Shown one piece after another: positions 23,759-34,161 of a stretch of 64,000 nt of DNA. The stretch covers positions 3,148,001 to 3,212,000 of the forward strand of contig NC_054757.1 of the NCBI RefSeq assembly GCF_018143015.1, given 5' to 3'. This DNA comes from Lytechinus variegatus. Its lineage: Eukaryota > Echinodermata > Echinoidea > Temnopleuroida > Toxopneustidae. The position numbers and the translations under genes are program-made. The notes beneath the pieces are model-generated. The model did not search any database and was not told where the DNA came from. It saw only the letters and a list, made by a program, of their open reading frames with translations. Positions within the stretch are counted from its first letter, which is position 1; every line of letters begins with the position of its first letter.

Positions 23759-25446
23759 CTACAGTGTATTGGTTAACAAAGACAATATTCCTTCATGTGT
23801 TCTTAAGTGAAGAGAAAGATCATTCTTGCAACGAAATCTTGTCCAACACTTTGGGCAAGAATAAGGTTTTTCTCCATCACATGTCCTTATATGACAGGTA
23901 AGGTCATTCTTACTATGAAATATTTTCTCACAACGAGGGCATGGGTGATTTCTCTCACTAGTATGTGTCATAGTATGAGGCTCAAGATCAACCTTGTTTG
24001 AAAACCGTTTCTCACAAAGATAAGACTTCTCTTTCATATGTTTCCTCATATGACAGACAAGATACATTCTTTGTGAAAATCTTTTACTACATTCAGAGCA
24101 CTGAAAACACTTAATATGTGTTCTTATATGACGGTTCAGACTACTTTTATACGAAAATTCCTTCTCACAATAAGAACAATGATAAGGCTTTTCTTTAGTA
24201 TGGGCCATTATGTGCCTATTAAGACGAGCTGTGGAAGAAAATGTTTTCTCACAAAGAGAACAAAGATAAGGCTTCTCTTTTGGATGCGTTCTCATGTGAT
24301 AGATAAGATCTGTCATTTCTGAGAATTCCTTCTCACAATATGAGCAAAGATAAGGTGTTTCTCCATTGTGGGTCATTTGATGGGTTAAAAGAATTTCTAT
24401 GCTATCAAATGATTCATCGCAATATCCCTCTCCTGACTTTATTCCAGGATGGCTTGTAGGATCGCATTCTCCATTAGGTGACTTCTGGTGTGATATCAAC
24501 GAATTCTCATCAATAAATTCCTCACTGCAATGTGAACACTGATGCGTCTTCTCATGGCTTGTAGGATCACATTTTCCATTAGGTGACTTCTGGTGTAATA
24601 TCAAAGAATTCGCATCAATGAATTCCTCACTGCTATGTGAACACTGATGCGTCTTCTCATGGCTTGTAGGATCACATTGTCCATCCGGTAATTTCTGGTG
24701 TGATATTAAAGAATTCTCATCAATGAATTCCTCACTGCAATGTGAACACTGATGCGTCTTCTCATGGCTTGTAGGATCACATTGTCCATCCGGTAATTTC
24801 TGGTGTGATATTAAAGAATTCTCATCAATGAATTCCTCACTGCTATGTGAACACTGATGCGTCTTCTCATGGCTTGTAGGATCACATTGTCCATCCGGTA
24901 ATTTCTGGTGTGATATTAAAGAATTCTCATCAATGAATTCCTCACTGCTATGTGAACACTGATGCGTCTTCTCATGGCTTGTAGGGTCACATTGTCCATC
25001 CGGTAATTTCTGGTGTGATATTAAAGAATTCTCATCAATGAATTCCTCACTGCTATGTGAACACTGATGCATCTTCTCATGGCTTGTAGGGTCACATTGT
25101 CCATCCGGTAATTTCTGGTGTGATATTAAAGAATTCTCATCAATGAATTCCTCACTGCTATGTGAACACTGATGCATCTTCTCATGGCTTGTAGGATCAC
25201 ATTGTCCATCCGGTAATTTCTGGTGTGATATTAAAGAATTCTCATCAATGAATTCCTCACTGCTATATGAACACTGATGCGTCTTCTCATGGCTTGTAGG
25301 ATCACATTGTCCATCCAGTAATTTCTGGTGTGATATTAAAGAATTCTCATCAATGAATTCCTCACTGCAATGTGAACACTGACGGGTCTTCTCTCTGCTG
25401 TACTCTACCATATGTTTCTCATCCTCTTCATATTCAAACTCTGTAC
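23759..25446 (-). CDS. C2H2 zinc-finger protein, large last exon
   Basis: A probable DNA-binding nuclear protein. The 561-residue exon opens at acceptor CCACTACAG (phase needs 2 bases) with TEFEYEEDEKHM and ends at TAG 23759; earlier exons are not identified. N-terminal half: nine modules of 35 residues with consensus CSHSSEEFIDENSLISHQK then LPDGQCDPTSHEKTHQ. C-terminal half: about eight ordinary C2H2 fingers with TGEKPY-like linkers (YLCSYCEKEF, YHCSYCEKEF, FQCSECSKRF, YSCPKCWTRF), one of which (SYLCEKRF) has lost its CxxC spacing. Typical DNA-binding arrays have 28-residue periods, as seen here only in the C-terminal half. The modules do not fit a normal C2H2 pattern: the first His is followed after seven residues by Cys. 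The target is unknown. Confidence 0.85.
24436..25385 (-). repeat. Coding 105-bp tandem array, nine units
   Basis: Units repeat every 105 bp exactly (for example GATGCGTCTT at 24541, 24646, 24751). Units 2-7 are nearly identical in DNA, including silent positions, which indicates recent expansion or gene conversion. Units 1, 7 and 9 keep CxxC; the other six read CSHS or CSYS. The frame is preserved throughout. Confidence 0.92.
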
Positions 25447-25540
25447 CTGTAGTGGAAATAAAGGAAGAATGTCTCTTAAATCAACTATTGACATCATAAT
25501 GATTTAAAGGGGGCAATATCAATTGCCTGTCTTTTTATGA

Positions 25541-25612
25541 ATAATAATAATAATAATGCCAATTAGACTTATATCACGCCAAATCCACTCTGTAGAGTGT
25601 TCAAGGTGCTTT
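25541..25612 (-). repeat. SINE 3' tail
   Basis: (TAA)n followed by TGCCAATTAGACTTATATCACGCC and GTGTTCAAGGTGCTTTTTAGG, the reverse of the SINE tail seen elsewhere. Confidence 0.55.
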
Positions 25613-26015
25613 TTAGGAAATTATAAAATGAATTAAGGAGAATTGAAGAGAAATGTTTTACAGTATTGTTTAAAAGTTTCAGAGGTCAAGCACTAGCTGT
25701 TTGATGTTTTCAGGGAGGCTATATTCCATAACTTGGAGGATGAGTGAACAAATGATCCTGCCCCCCAGGTTTTGGAAATTTTGGGGGTAACAAGAGAATT
25801 GGAAGAGGGAGGAACGTAAGGATCTTGAAGGGGTATAACATTTGATCAGTGAAATGAGGTACTGGGGAGATGAGCCATGGACACAGTGGAAAGTTAACAA
25901 CAAAGTCCATTCTCATTTCTACAAATGACATTAAAATCTTCTTGATATTCAACTGCATGTACATCATATAATTACATAAAATCAAATGTTAATCAGGTAC
26001 ATTCTTGGTCTGAAC
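25613..26015. other. No gene recognised
   Basis: Upstream of the zinc-finger exon on its strand. Overlapping short minus-strand frames (25679-25985) show no known domain. Confidence 0.35.
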
Positions 26016-26755
26016 AGTTACACCCAATTCGGCCAAAGTTCATTGACCTTTGTCATGTGACCTGAAATGCGCACAGGATGTTCAGTGATACTTGATTACT
26101 CTAATGTCCAAGTTTAACAAACTAGACCAATAAATTTTCAAAGTTATGATGGTAATTCAACAGATACCCCCAAATCAGCCAAAGTTCATTGACCCTAAAT
26201 GACCTTTGACCTTAATCATGAGACCTGAAACTTGCACAAAATGTTCAGTGATGCTTGATTACTATTATGTCCATGTTTCATGAATCAGATCCATAAACTT
26301 TCAAAGTTATGATGGGAATTCAACAGATACCCCCAAGTCGGCCAAAGTTCATTGACCCTAAATGACCTTTGACCTTGGTCATGTGACATAAAACTCACGC
26401 AGGATGTTCAGTGATAATTGATTAACCTTATGTCCAAGTTTCATGAACTAGGTCCATATATTTTTTAAGTTATGATGACATTTCAAAAACTTAACCTCAG
26501 GTTAAGATTTCGATGTTGATTCCTCCAACATGGTCTAAGTTCATTGACCCTAAATGACCTTTGACCTTGGTCATGTGACATGAAACTCTATTAGGATGTT
26601 CAGTAATACTTGATTAACCTTATGGCCAAGTTTCATGAACTAGGTCCATATACTTTCTAAGTTATGATGTCATTTCAAAAACTTAACCTCAGGTTAAAAT
26701 TTGATGTTGACGCCGCCGCCGTCGCCGTCGGAAAAGCGGCGCCTATAGTCTCACT
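26016..26755. repeat. Repeat family A, copy 3
   Basis: Subunits with GGCCAAAGTTCATTGACC and DR1-like TGACCTTTGACCT at 26200, 26363 and 26555. It keeps the GCCGTCGGAAAAGCGGCGCC-type 3' block but is cut in the terminal hairpin (AGTCTCACTCTG, then unrelated). Confidence 0.75.
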
Positions 26756-26767
26756 CTGGTAATTTAT

Positions 26768-28010
26768 GGAATTTGTATTACATGACATATTGGTAGCTGC
26801 TCGCATGTGACGTCACAAATTTCAAACATTGAAACCTCATTACCAGGGTGACCAGACGTCCCGTATTTCCCGGGATTATCCCGTATTTTGCTCCTTTGTC
26901 CCGGCGTCCCGATAAACCCTTCCCGGGACGCCTATTTGTCCCGTATTTAAGAATATTGAACAAAATGTATTAATACATTTAAAAGTGATGAATTTTCATC
27001 AAATAACCGACAGATGACGAAGCAGAGATAACAATGAAACTAATTTGGAGATGTAATCGGTGGAACAAATAATATATTATTGAGTTTTCATAACTAGATC
27101 TTGTTGTTTCAGCTTTCGTTTTGAGTCTTGTTGTGTATGATATGTTTCATCTAATTTTTAAGTTTGGCAATGTTTTACTTTGAAATTTCATTGTCTAAAA
27201 CATTTTAGTGTTTCAAAATTCTATAAAATGTATCAAGCACCAAATATCATTATGATTTTGTTAGATGACTGGATTTTTTGTTTGCTTGAAGTTTTGAATT
27301 TTTTCCTCTTCCTTTCTTTTGTATCATTCTTTGTTCATCTTTATATCCTTCCTGCTTGACCTTTTTTGTTCCATTTATCTTTATTTCCGATTTTTTTTTT
27401 CTTCAAGCTTTCTCTCTCTCTCTGTTCATTTGTCTTTTTTTCCTTCTTTCTGATTTCATTTATTAAATTTCATTTTCTATTTCCTGAGTTCATCTTTCTT
27501 TCCTTATCATTTCTTTCCCTTCCTTCCTCCCTTCCTGTTTTCTTCTTTCTTTGTTTCTTTCTTCTAAAGAATGAGGGAAACATTTTTCTTTCTTTTCACC
27601 CTTTTTTCTTATTTTCTTTTTCTCCTTTATTTTGTCTTTCACACATTTATTCATCTTCCCTTCCTTCCTTTCTTTTTCTTTCTTTCTTACTTTCTATATT
27701 CATTTCAAAGAATGACGGAAACCTTTTCTCTCTCTTTTATTCTTTCTTTCATCCTTCTTTTATTCTAAGTTTCTTTAATTTTTTTCTCTACATTTTCTCC
27801 TTCAGATCGTTTTTTCTTTCTTTCTTTTCACAAGTCTAACACTGTGTATCTTTGTTGATCCTTTTTGTCGATTGTCCCGTATTTCATTTTGTGAAATCTG
27901 ATCACCCTGCTCATTACTCTTTGGCAGATTTTCGCCAAACTTTCATTAATTTGTTTCCCTCATTGCTCTCCTTTGACTAAACGAACTTGACGTCTGGGTA
28001 AAACTTGCAT
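26768..28010. mobile_element. MITE family D, interrupted by a hAT element
   Basis: GCATGTGACGTCACAAATTT... at 26802 and TTGACGTCTGGGTAAAACTTG at about 27987 match the right half of the intact copy at 55243-55692. The two parts are separated by the hAT element at 26844-27909. Confidence 0.7.
26844..27909. mobile_element. hAT non-autonomous element with perfect 8-bp target duplication
   Basis: Begins CAGGGTGACCAGACGTCCCG and ends CTGATCACCCTG. CTCATTAC is duplicated at 26836-26843 and 27910-27917. CAG...CTG ends and an 8-bp duplication define hAT. The inside has repeated CCCGTATTT words near both ends, no transposase, and a 540-bp C/T-rich stretch at about 27300-27840. Confidence 0.92.
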
Positions 28011-28533
28011 TTTTGAAACCATTTACAGATACGTGTATTGCAGCAATTTACTGCAAACATGACCATTTCAAAAGTTCCATAATCTGGCCAAGCAGTTATT
28101 GGTATTTTGGATCCTGTAGAATTTGTTGAGGATAATTGTTTATATAGTTCTTGTCTTTTCTTGTTTCAGGGATTTTTAAACCCAAATGGTCACGACGTTT
28201 TGGTTGTTATTCAGCATACAGTATCACACAAATAACAAATGAATTATGGTTAAATTATGCAATGAGATGTCCCAGCCAGGATTTAAGAGAGAGTTTGCAT
28301 ACCTAGCTATTGACTTCCTAAATACTGTTTTAAAATTTTAAACCCCTCCCTAGGCCGATTGGAAGAAAAAAAAATCCTAGTGGTAAATAGACAAGTGGCA
28401 TATTATTTACTGGAGGTTCACACATACACTTACAGGCAAGTTCATTTCATTGTCTCCTTTTGAATATCTTTCCATGGGGACAATTACAAACATCTCCAAC
28501 AGACGTGAAAAATGATAGTGTTGGTCAAACGAT
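28011..28533. other. No gene or repeat recognised
   Basis: AT-rich DNA with no coding signal or family resemblance that I can support. Confidence 0.35.
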
Positions 28534-28534
28534 T

Positions 28535-30115
28535 TAATATTAGGAGTGGGCTATAAATGGGTGATTTTTGGTTTTACTGTGGCAACAGTTTTTTTTTTTT
28601 GGTATTCCTTTTACCTCATCTCAACATGAAATGAAAATATTTCTTTGTCTCGGGTTCGAGAAAAAAGTGTGCCGGGCAAAAATCCAAAATGGCCGGCAAA
28701 ACCCCCCAAAATCACATTTTTTGCCAAAACATCTTCATTTGTTGGTCTTTTTCTCTTGTTTTGGTGTCTATTGATATGTTTTGGGGGCAGGCTATTTGTT
28801 TTTCCTAAAGTAAGTACTTTTAAAACATTATTTCTTGAGTTAAAAGATGATTTTACTTAAATTTACCAATTTTTAGAGCCTTTTTAAAGTAAAAAAGTAG
28901 GTTTCATCGTCTTGTGGTTCTTGGATATTAGATGATATTTGATGAACAGTGCATGGTAAGCAGCTTCATATAGCTATATTGCTTTTATTACTCTCAATTG
29001 AGGTTTACGGATATTTGTGAAATGTATCTTATCAAATAAAAAAAATGTCATTTATCAATAGGGGCAATGTGATATACAGTGCATATCAAAAAAGAGTTTA
29101 CACTTTGAAAAAGCCCTGGGTATCAAAAAAATATACATGTGGGTAATGTTTTCACATACAATCTTGGGTTTGGGTCTCATCTATCTAATGCAAGTTAAAG
29201 TTTTGACAGAATGTCACACTTGAGTGAGCACTGTCCACTTTTGTAAAGCTCGCAGAAATCTGTTTGCGCAGAAATGCTCGTTTTAACGCTTTGTAAAGGG
29301 GAAAGGGCGAAATCAAACTTACCCTGCGAAACATTTCTCATCCATTTCCCTAGCACTTTTAGTCAATTTAAATCAAACAAATATATATTCAGGCATTCTG
29401 TAACAATTTTGCCACCCAAATTGAAATTTCAACACTTAGTAAGCACAACTTTTACCCTTTTTATGCCAGCTGGATCTGAGGATATAACTGAATCTGAACA
29501 AACGTTTATATCAGACATCTCTAGGATTTATTTTTCACTAAGTTTGTATCATTTAAAGTGGAATTACAGTTCATTTTTTTATTTAATACTTGTTTCTCCA
29601 CAATTTCCCCAAGCTTGAAAATGATTACTAAAATGTATGAAGCCTAAGCAGTTTCGATGGCCTCGGTGTGTGGTGGAGTGGGGCGGGGCGCAATGCACTC
29701 TTCGAAGTGTTTTTGGAAAGGAAACAACTTAAAGAAGGTAAAACATATCAAATCAATTTTACTACCTAAATTCATTGTGTTCTTCATGATTAATTTCTAC
29801 TTTTATTCGCATAACAATTTCAAATTTCTGCGCAAATCATTTTGCACAAACTTTTCAAAAATGGTGCGCGCTCAAGCGGAGATATTTTTCAGCACTTATA
29901 TCGTCATATGCTTAAAGTGGATCTGTACCAATGTTAAAATGTGGAAAAATCTTCAGGATATTACAAGCCTATAATTTTACAGGTTTTTTTTTCTCAGTGT
30001 TAACTTTTTTTATACGCACTGTACAATGAATTCACTGAATACACTGTCAGTGTATATCCATGCATTGACCACCATGACATGTAACAAGGCCTGTATATAA
30101 AGTATATAGTGTCAT
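28535..30115. mobile_element. TAGGAGTGGGCTATA element, left part, interrupted
   Basis: Starts TTAGGAGTGGGCTATAAATG and runs parallel to 62078-62650 (GTGGCAACAG, TTTTTCTCTTGTTTTGGTGTC, TTTCATCGTCTTG). It is broken at 29076 by a Tc1-like element and resumes at 30024 to about 30115 (AACAAGGCCTGTATATAAAG). The right terminus is missing. Confidence 0.75.
29077..30021. mobile_element. Tc1/mariner-like non-autonomous element, copy 2
   Basis: CAGTGCATATCAAAAAAGAG at the left, TATACGCACTG at the right, TA at 29075-29076 and 30022-30023. Collinear with 2357-3345, including the shared MASVCGGVG frame (29657-29974 here, 105 codons). No transposase. Confidence 0.85.
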
Positions 30116-31311
30116 CAAAGTGAGTTTCTGAGGTTTAGAATTTGATTGTGATTTTGACTGCTTGTCAGCTGATGTACATGATCTAATCTAATGTAACATA
30201 AATTGCACATAAACATCATATACGTACATGTATGTACATAAAAAATTTAGCCATTTCTACTTCATTTGGAATTTTTTTTTTAAGTGCACCTACATCGGTT
30301 GAAAAATCGGTCTCGCTTCAACATTGGACTGCAGTAAACATGGATTTGTTCTGAGTTCAGTAATCAAACAAGGAAGGACGATTCTTCACCCAGTTAGGAA
30401 GGACAGTAGCTGAGTTAGTGAGTACCATATGTGAGTAAACAGTCGTGATTGATGACGCTATAACATAGACTATTTCGTTCTGTATTGGAATACATCCATA
30501 GCCTGCTTCTTGAGACTTGAATTAGACTAGATGAGCAAAGTTGAGACAAAAGGAAATGAAAATTACTATTCATAACATGGTAATGGAATGAAACTGGCTT
30601 GCTAATGAGATGAATGCAGTCAACCCTAGAGTTTCAATATGGAATCTAAGCTAGATCTTATATTACAAACGGGAATGTAGATGAAGTTGAGCATCCTAGT
30701 GAAATGAAGTAAAAATGATAAGCACATTCCTGAAGATGAACAAAGCAGTGAAAAGGGTGTTTTAGTCTTGGAAAAGATCTGAATAAAATGAAGGCCAGGG
30801 CCGTAACTCGTAGTTGTAAGGTGCTGGAAAAACAGATCAATTTTGAGGTAGATCTCTCAGAGACAGAGATCTAATGAGGCCAGGATTAATTAACAATCAG
30901 CCTACACAACAACAGGAATAGAATAAAGTAGGAGAAAATTAAACACACAATAGAGAGTTAACAGTAGATCTGAAACTCGGGAGGCTTGAATAAACTGTGG
31001 AAAATCAATAGAGAAGTTCATGATAATAGACAAGAAGGAATACCACATGATACTGCAAGTAGTACAAGGTTGGATGAGTTGCAACAATCTCAAGTACATG
31101 ATTCTGAGGAATACTCAAGATTCTAAGACTTTGTCATATTAAAGTGCAGAAGTTCATGAAGGCTAAGATGTAGATGTAAGACTTGCACAGGTTAACTTTT
31201 ATCTGCAAGATGGATGAGGTGAGACAGGGTGCTGATTTGCACAAACTACAAGATCCAGTAATGTTGCAAGCAGGTCAAACTGCAAAGTCCAGGCTTGTTC
31301 ATGGAAGATGA
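30116..31311. other. No gene or repeat recognised
   Basis: Relatively non-repetitive sequence without known coding domains. Minus-strand frames at 30658-31099 are short and hydrophobic and show no supporting features. Confidence 0.4.
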
Positions 31312-31485
31312 TACACTCTAAAAAATGAAGTGCTAATTCAGCTCTTAAAGAGCGTGTATAGTGACTGCACTTCAGAGTGCTGATTTTCCTCGTTCAAATT
31401 TGAACTAGACAAAACAGCACTCCGAAGTGCAGTCACTATACACGCTCTTTAAGAGCTGAATTAGCACTTCATTTTTTAGAGTGTA
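31312..31485. mobile_element. Palindromic MITE with 70-bp arms, TA target
   Basis: Arms 31312-31381 and 31416-31485 are inverted copies of 70 bp with one mismatch, around a 34-bp loop. The ends are TACACTCTAAAAAATGAAG; the outermost TA fits a Tc1/mariner-type duplication. A smaller palindrome GCTCTTAAAGAGC lies in each arm. Transcribed RNA would make a near-perfect hairpin. Confidence 0.9.
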
Positions 31486-31695
31486 GCCAGTCTCGAACAA
31501 GCGAAGAGGAATATATAGCTTATGCCATGGATAGGAGACAGCCACCTTCAGCTCCATATCATGCTGCTCCAGGTACAAGAATGATGAACAGTGCATCAAT
31601 GACGTACTTTTTTTAACAGAACCAGTTGATGAGGATGCTTGTTGATTGTAACATGAAGGCTGCTTTGCCTCCTCAGCGCATGAAGCCCTTCAACA

Positions 31696-33337
31696 GAGGC
31701 GGATCCAGCCTTCGCTAATGGGGGGGGGGGGGCGGAATTTGTTTTCAGCCATATTTTCCAGTCACAGTCACTTTTTTGCTTTATTCTTATAGATCAACAT
31801 AAATATATTACAATCTCATGACCCATATTTAAATACTAAGGACGCGAAGAGAATTTTCTTTTAAAATATCATTTGTCCTAAAATTTTGGGCAAAAATGTC
31901 AGTGATCCTGAGCAGATGTGTATGCAACTAAGAATTTACTGAAAGCGCGACACACGAGCAGATTTTTTTGAATAAACGTTTTGATCTGATCGAAAAATTA
32001 CCTGTTAAAGGACTGCTTGTAGTTAGACATGAAGACGTTACATATTTCAATGATCAAATAATGCGAGCGCAAAGCGGGAGCTGCCATTTTTTACAATTCT
32101 ACCAAAAGAATGAAAATTCCAAGCACTTTTTGTAATCAAGAACAGGATAGGAAGGTTTTATAACTAAACAATTGGTGCGAGCGAAGCGCGAGCGGAACAA
32201 TTCTAGATTTAGACCTTACTGAAAACGGGTCACTCAATTCATGTTTTGTAAATCATGAAAAGGATATAATTGGGGATCTTCCTACCTACATTAATAAAGC
32301 GAGTGCAAATCGCGAGCTGACAATTTTTTATATTCTGATCTGAAATTGGATGATTTAATTAGAGAAACAAGCTGCTTATCTGAACATGCGCACGTGTGTT
32401 TCAGATTTAGACCTAGAACCTTGGCATTCTGAATGCATTTCTATCATGAAAATAGATAAAGCGAGCGCGAAGTGTGAGCTTAAGATATTTGATATTCCGA
32501 TTTTAAAGAGGGTTAATTAATTTAAGCCTTTTATAAAGCACTTTTTTAATCATATAGAGCTGATATTTTCTATTCTTATTGCTTTGAGTTTTGACATAGG
32601 ACCGGGATATGCTAAGGACATTTTGTCATCATACGAAAATGATGAATTCCTGTTCCTCTTCCTTAGCGCGAGATGAAACTTTTGAAACTTGAAACTTTTC
32701 GATATTCCATAATTAAAAAAGGACAATTATTGAATTAATATCTTATTGACCAGCTTATTGTTATGTGTTATCATTATGGCCTGAAAACATTTTAAGCACT
32801 TTTGTAATTATCAATCCTTATGAGTAGGATGCATGAGTTGATATATTCTAACAAATAAGGCGAGCGCAAGTATCGAACCTAAATTTTTGATAAACTGTCA
32901 TGAAATGGGAACTTAAAATTGTTAAAGAAAGTAGGTACCTGACAAATCAAATTTTCCGAGCGCACAGCGTGAACAGAAAATATTTATATTCAGACCGTGA
33001 AACTGGAATGCAAGGCACTTTAAAACTCAATTTGTAAATCAAACAAAATAATGAAAGTTCGATTTTAGGGCTAAAATATGTTTTTGTATATTGCAAGTTA
33101 TGCAAATCACCCGATAGGCAATGGGAGCGTAGAGCGCGACCGAAAATTTTATTTAGTGACATGTTTTTTTCCCCAAGTCTTCCCTTTATCTAAATCTTTT
33201 TACTCGTCTTATTCCTCTTACTTTTCCTCTTTTTCTCTCCTCCCTTTCCCTTCTTTTTCTTCCTTTTTTCTTTTCCCCTTTTTTTGGCTCCAGCAATAAG
33301 GGGGGGGGGGGGCTGGCCCTCGCCCCTGGATCCCCTA
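31696..33337. mobile_element. GC-motif repeat (GGCGGATCCAGCC), copy 2
   Basis: GAGGCGGATCCAGCC plus a G-run at the left; a G-run plus CCCCTGGATCCCCTA at the right. Six diverged copies of GCGAGCGCGAAGCGCGAGC (about 32063, 32178, 32298, 32461, 32957, 33124) are scattered inside otherwise AT-rich DNA. C/T-rich tract at 33170-33290. No coding capacity found. Confidence 0.65.
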
Positions 33338-34161
33338 TGCAATACTAGGCAATACTCCATTTCTGTTAAAATTAACTAATCACGAACATAATCAAGTCCT
33401 TGCACTCTCCCAGATAATCCACCTTCCCCCAAGGAGAAGTGACCTTCATAAGGCCTGGCAGAGAAAGAGAGAGAGAGAGGGTGATTTTTTAAACTTATTA
33501 TTTCGGCAATTATGGGTCATTTTGCATCGTTCAAAATTTCATGTCGATCTTCATCTAAATTCCGAATCGTTTTTAGATATGCTAATGTCCTAAAACAAAT
33601 AAAATACAAATTCATTCTTTCAAGATTAATGTCAGCCAAGAAGCTCTGAAGAGTTTGTTTATACTATTACGTAACAAGTACAGCTGCAATCCCACTCCAT
33701 GCTGTTCATCAGCCTGTTGTGGTGGCAGGCATCGGTGTTATCGGCTCTTATTAGCAGCAGCAGTCACTATCGACCCCACCCCAGTTTAAACGCGAGAAAT
33801 GCAACTTTCCAAAAAAACTGAAATTGGGGTGTCAATACCCCACTTGAGATCCCAGATGCCTATTGACGTGGGACGTAGTCTGTGAACAGCTATACACACG
33901 CATCACATGGCGGATGTATTGTTGAATAGGTTTGAGTCGATCGACCTGATTTATTGGTCTAAAATTTTGCGCGCGAAGCAGAATGAGAGGGGAACGCTGG
34001 GCCTGGGCTAGGTTTGCTGTGCCGGATGCGACTGATACAGCTGACGTCAAGGGAAGGTTACCACATCGTTTTCTCTGAATATTTTTAGCTTTTCATTTTC
34101 CTTTTTGGAACGTGTGTAATTGTAGACGTGGACTTCAATATATGTGCATGTGACAAGCAAC
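33338..34161. other. Upstream flank of the hAT gene
   Basis: No coding frame recognised. GA-repeat at 33463-33480. May contain the 5' end of the hAT element, but no terminal inverted repeat could be matched. Confidence 0.35.

Noticed and set aside
23807..24322. Plus-strand frames opposite the zinc-finger exon
   Set aside because: Shadows of the real minus-strand gene.
24436..25385. CRISPR-like array
   Set aside because: The repeats are contiguous coding modules of 105 bp without spacers, in an animal gene.
27366..27839. 157-codon open frame rich in F, S and L
   Set aside because: It is a by-product of a C/T-rich tract in a hAT element; no domain or codon signal.
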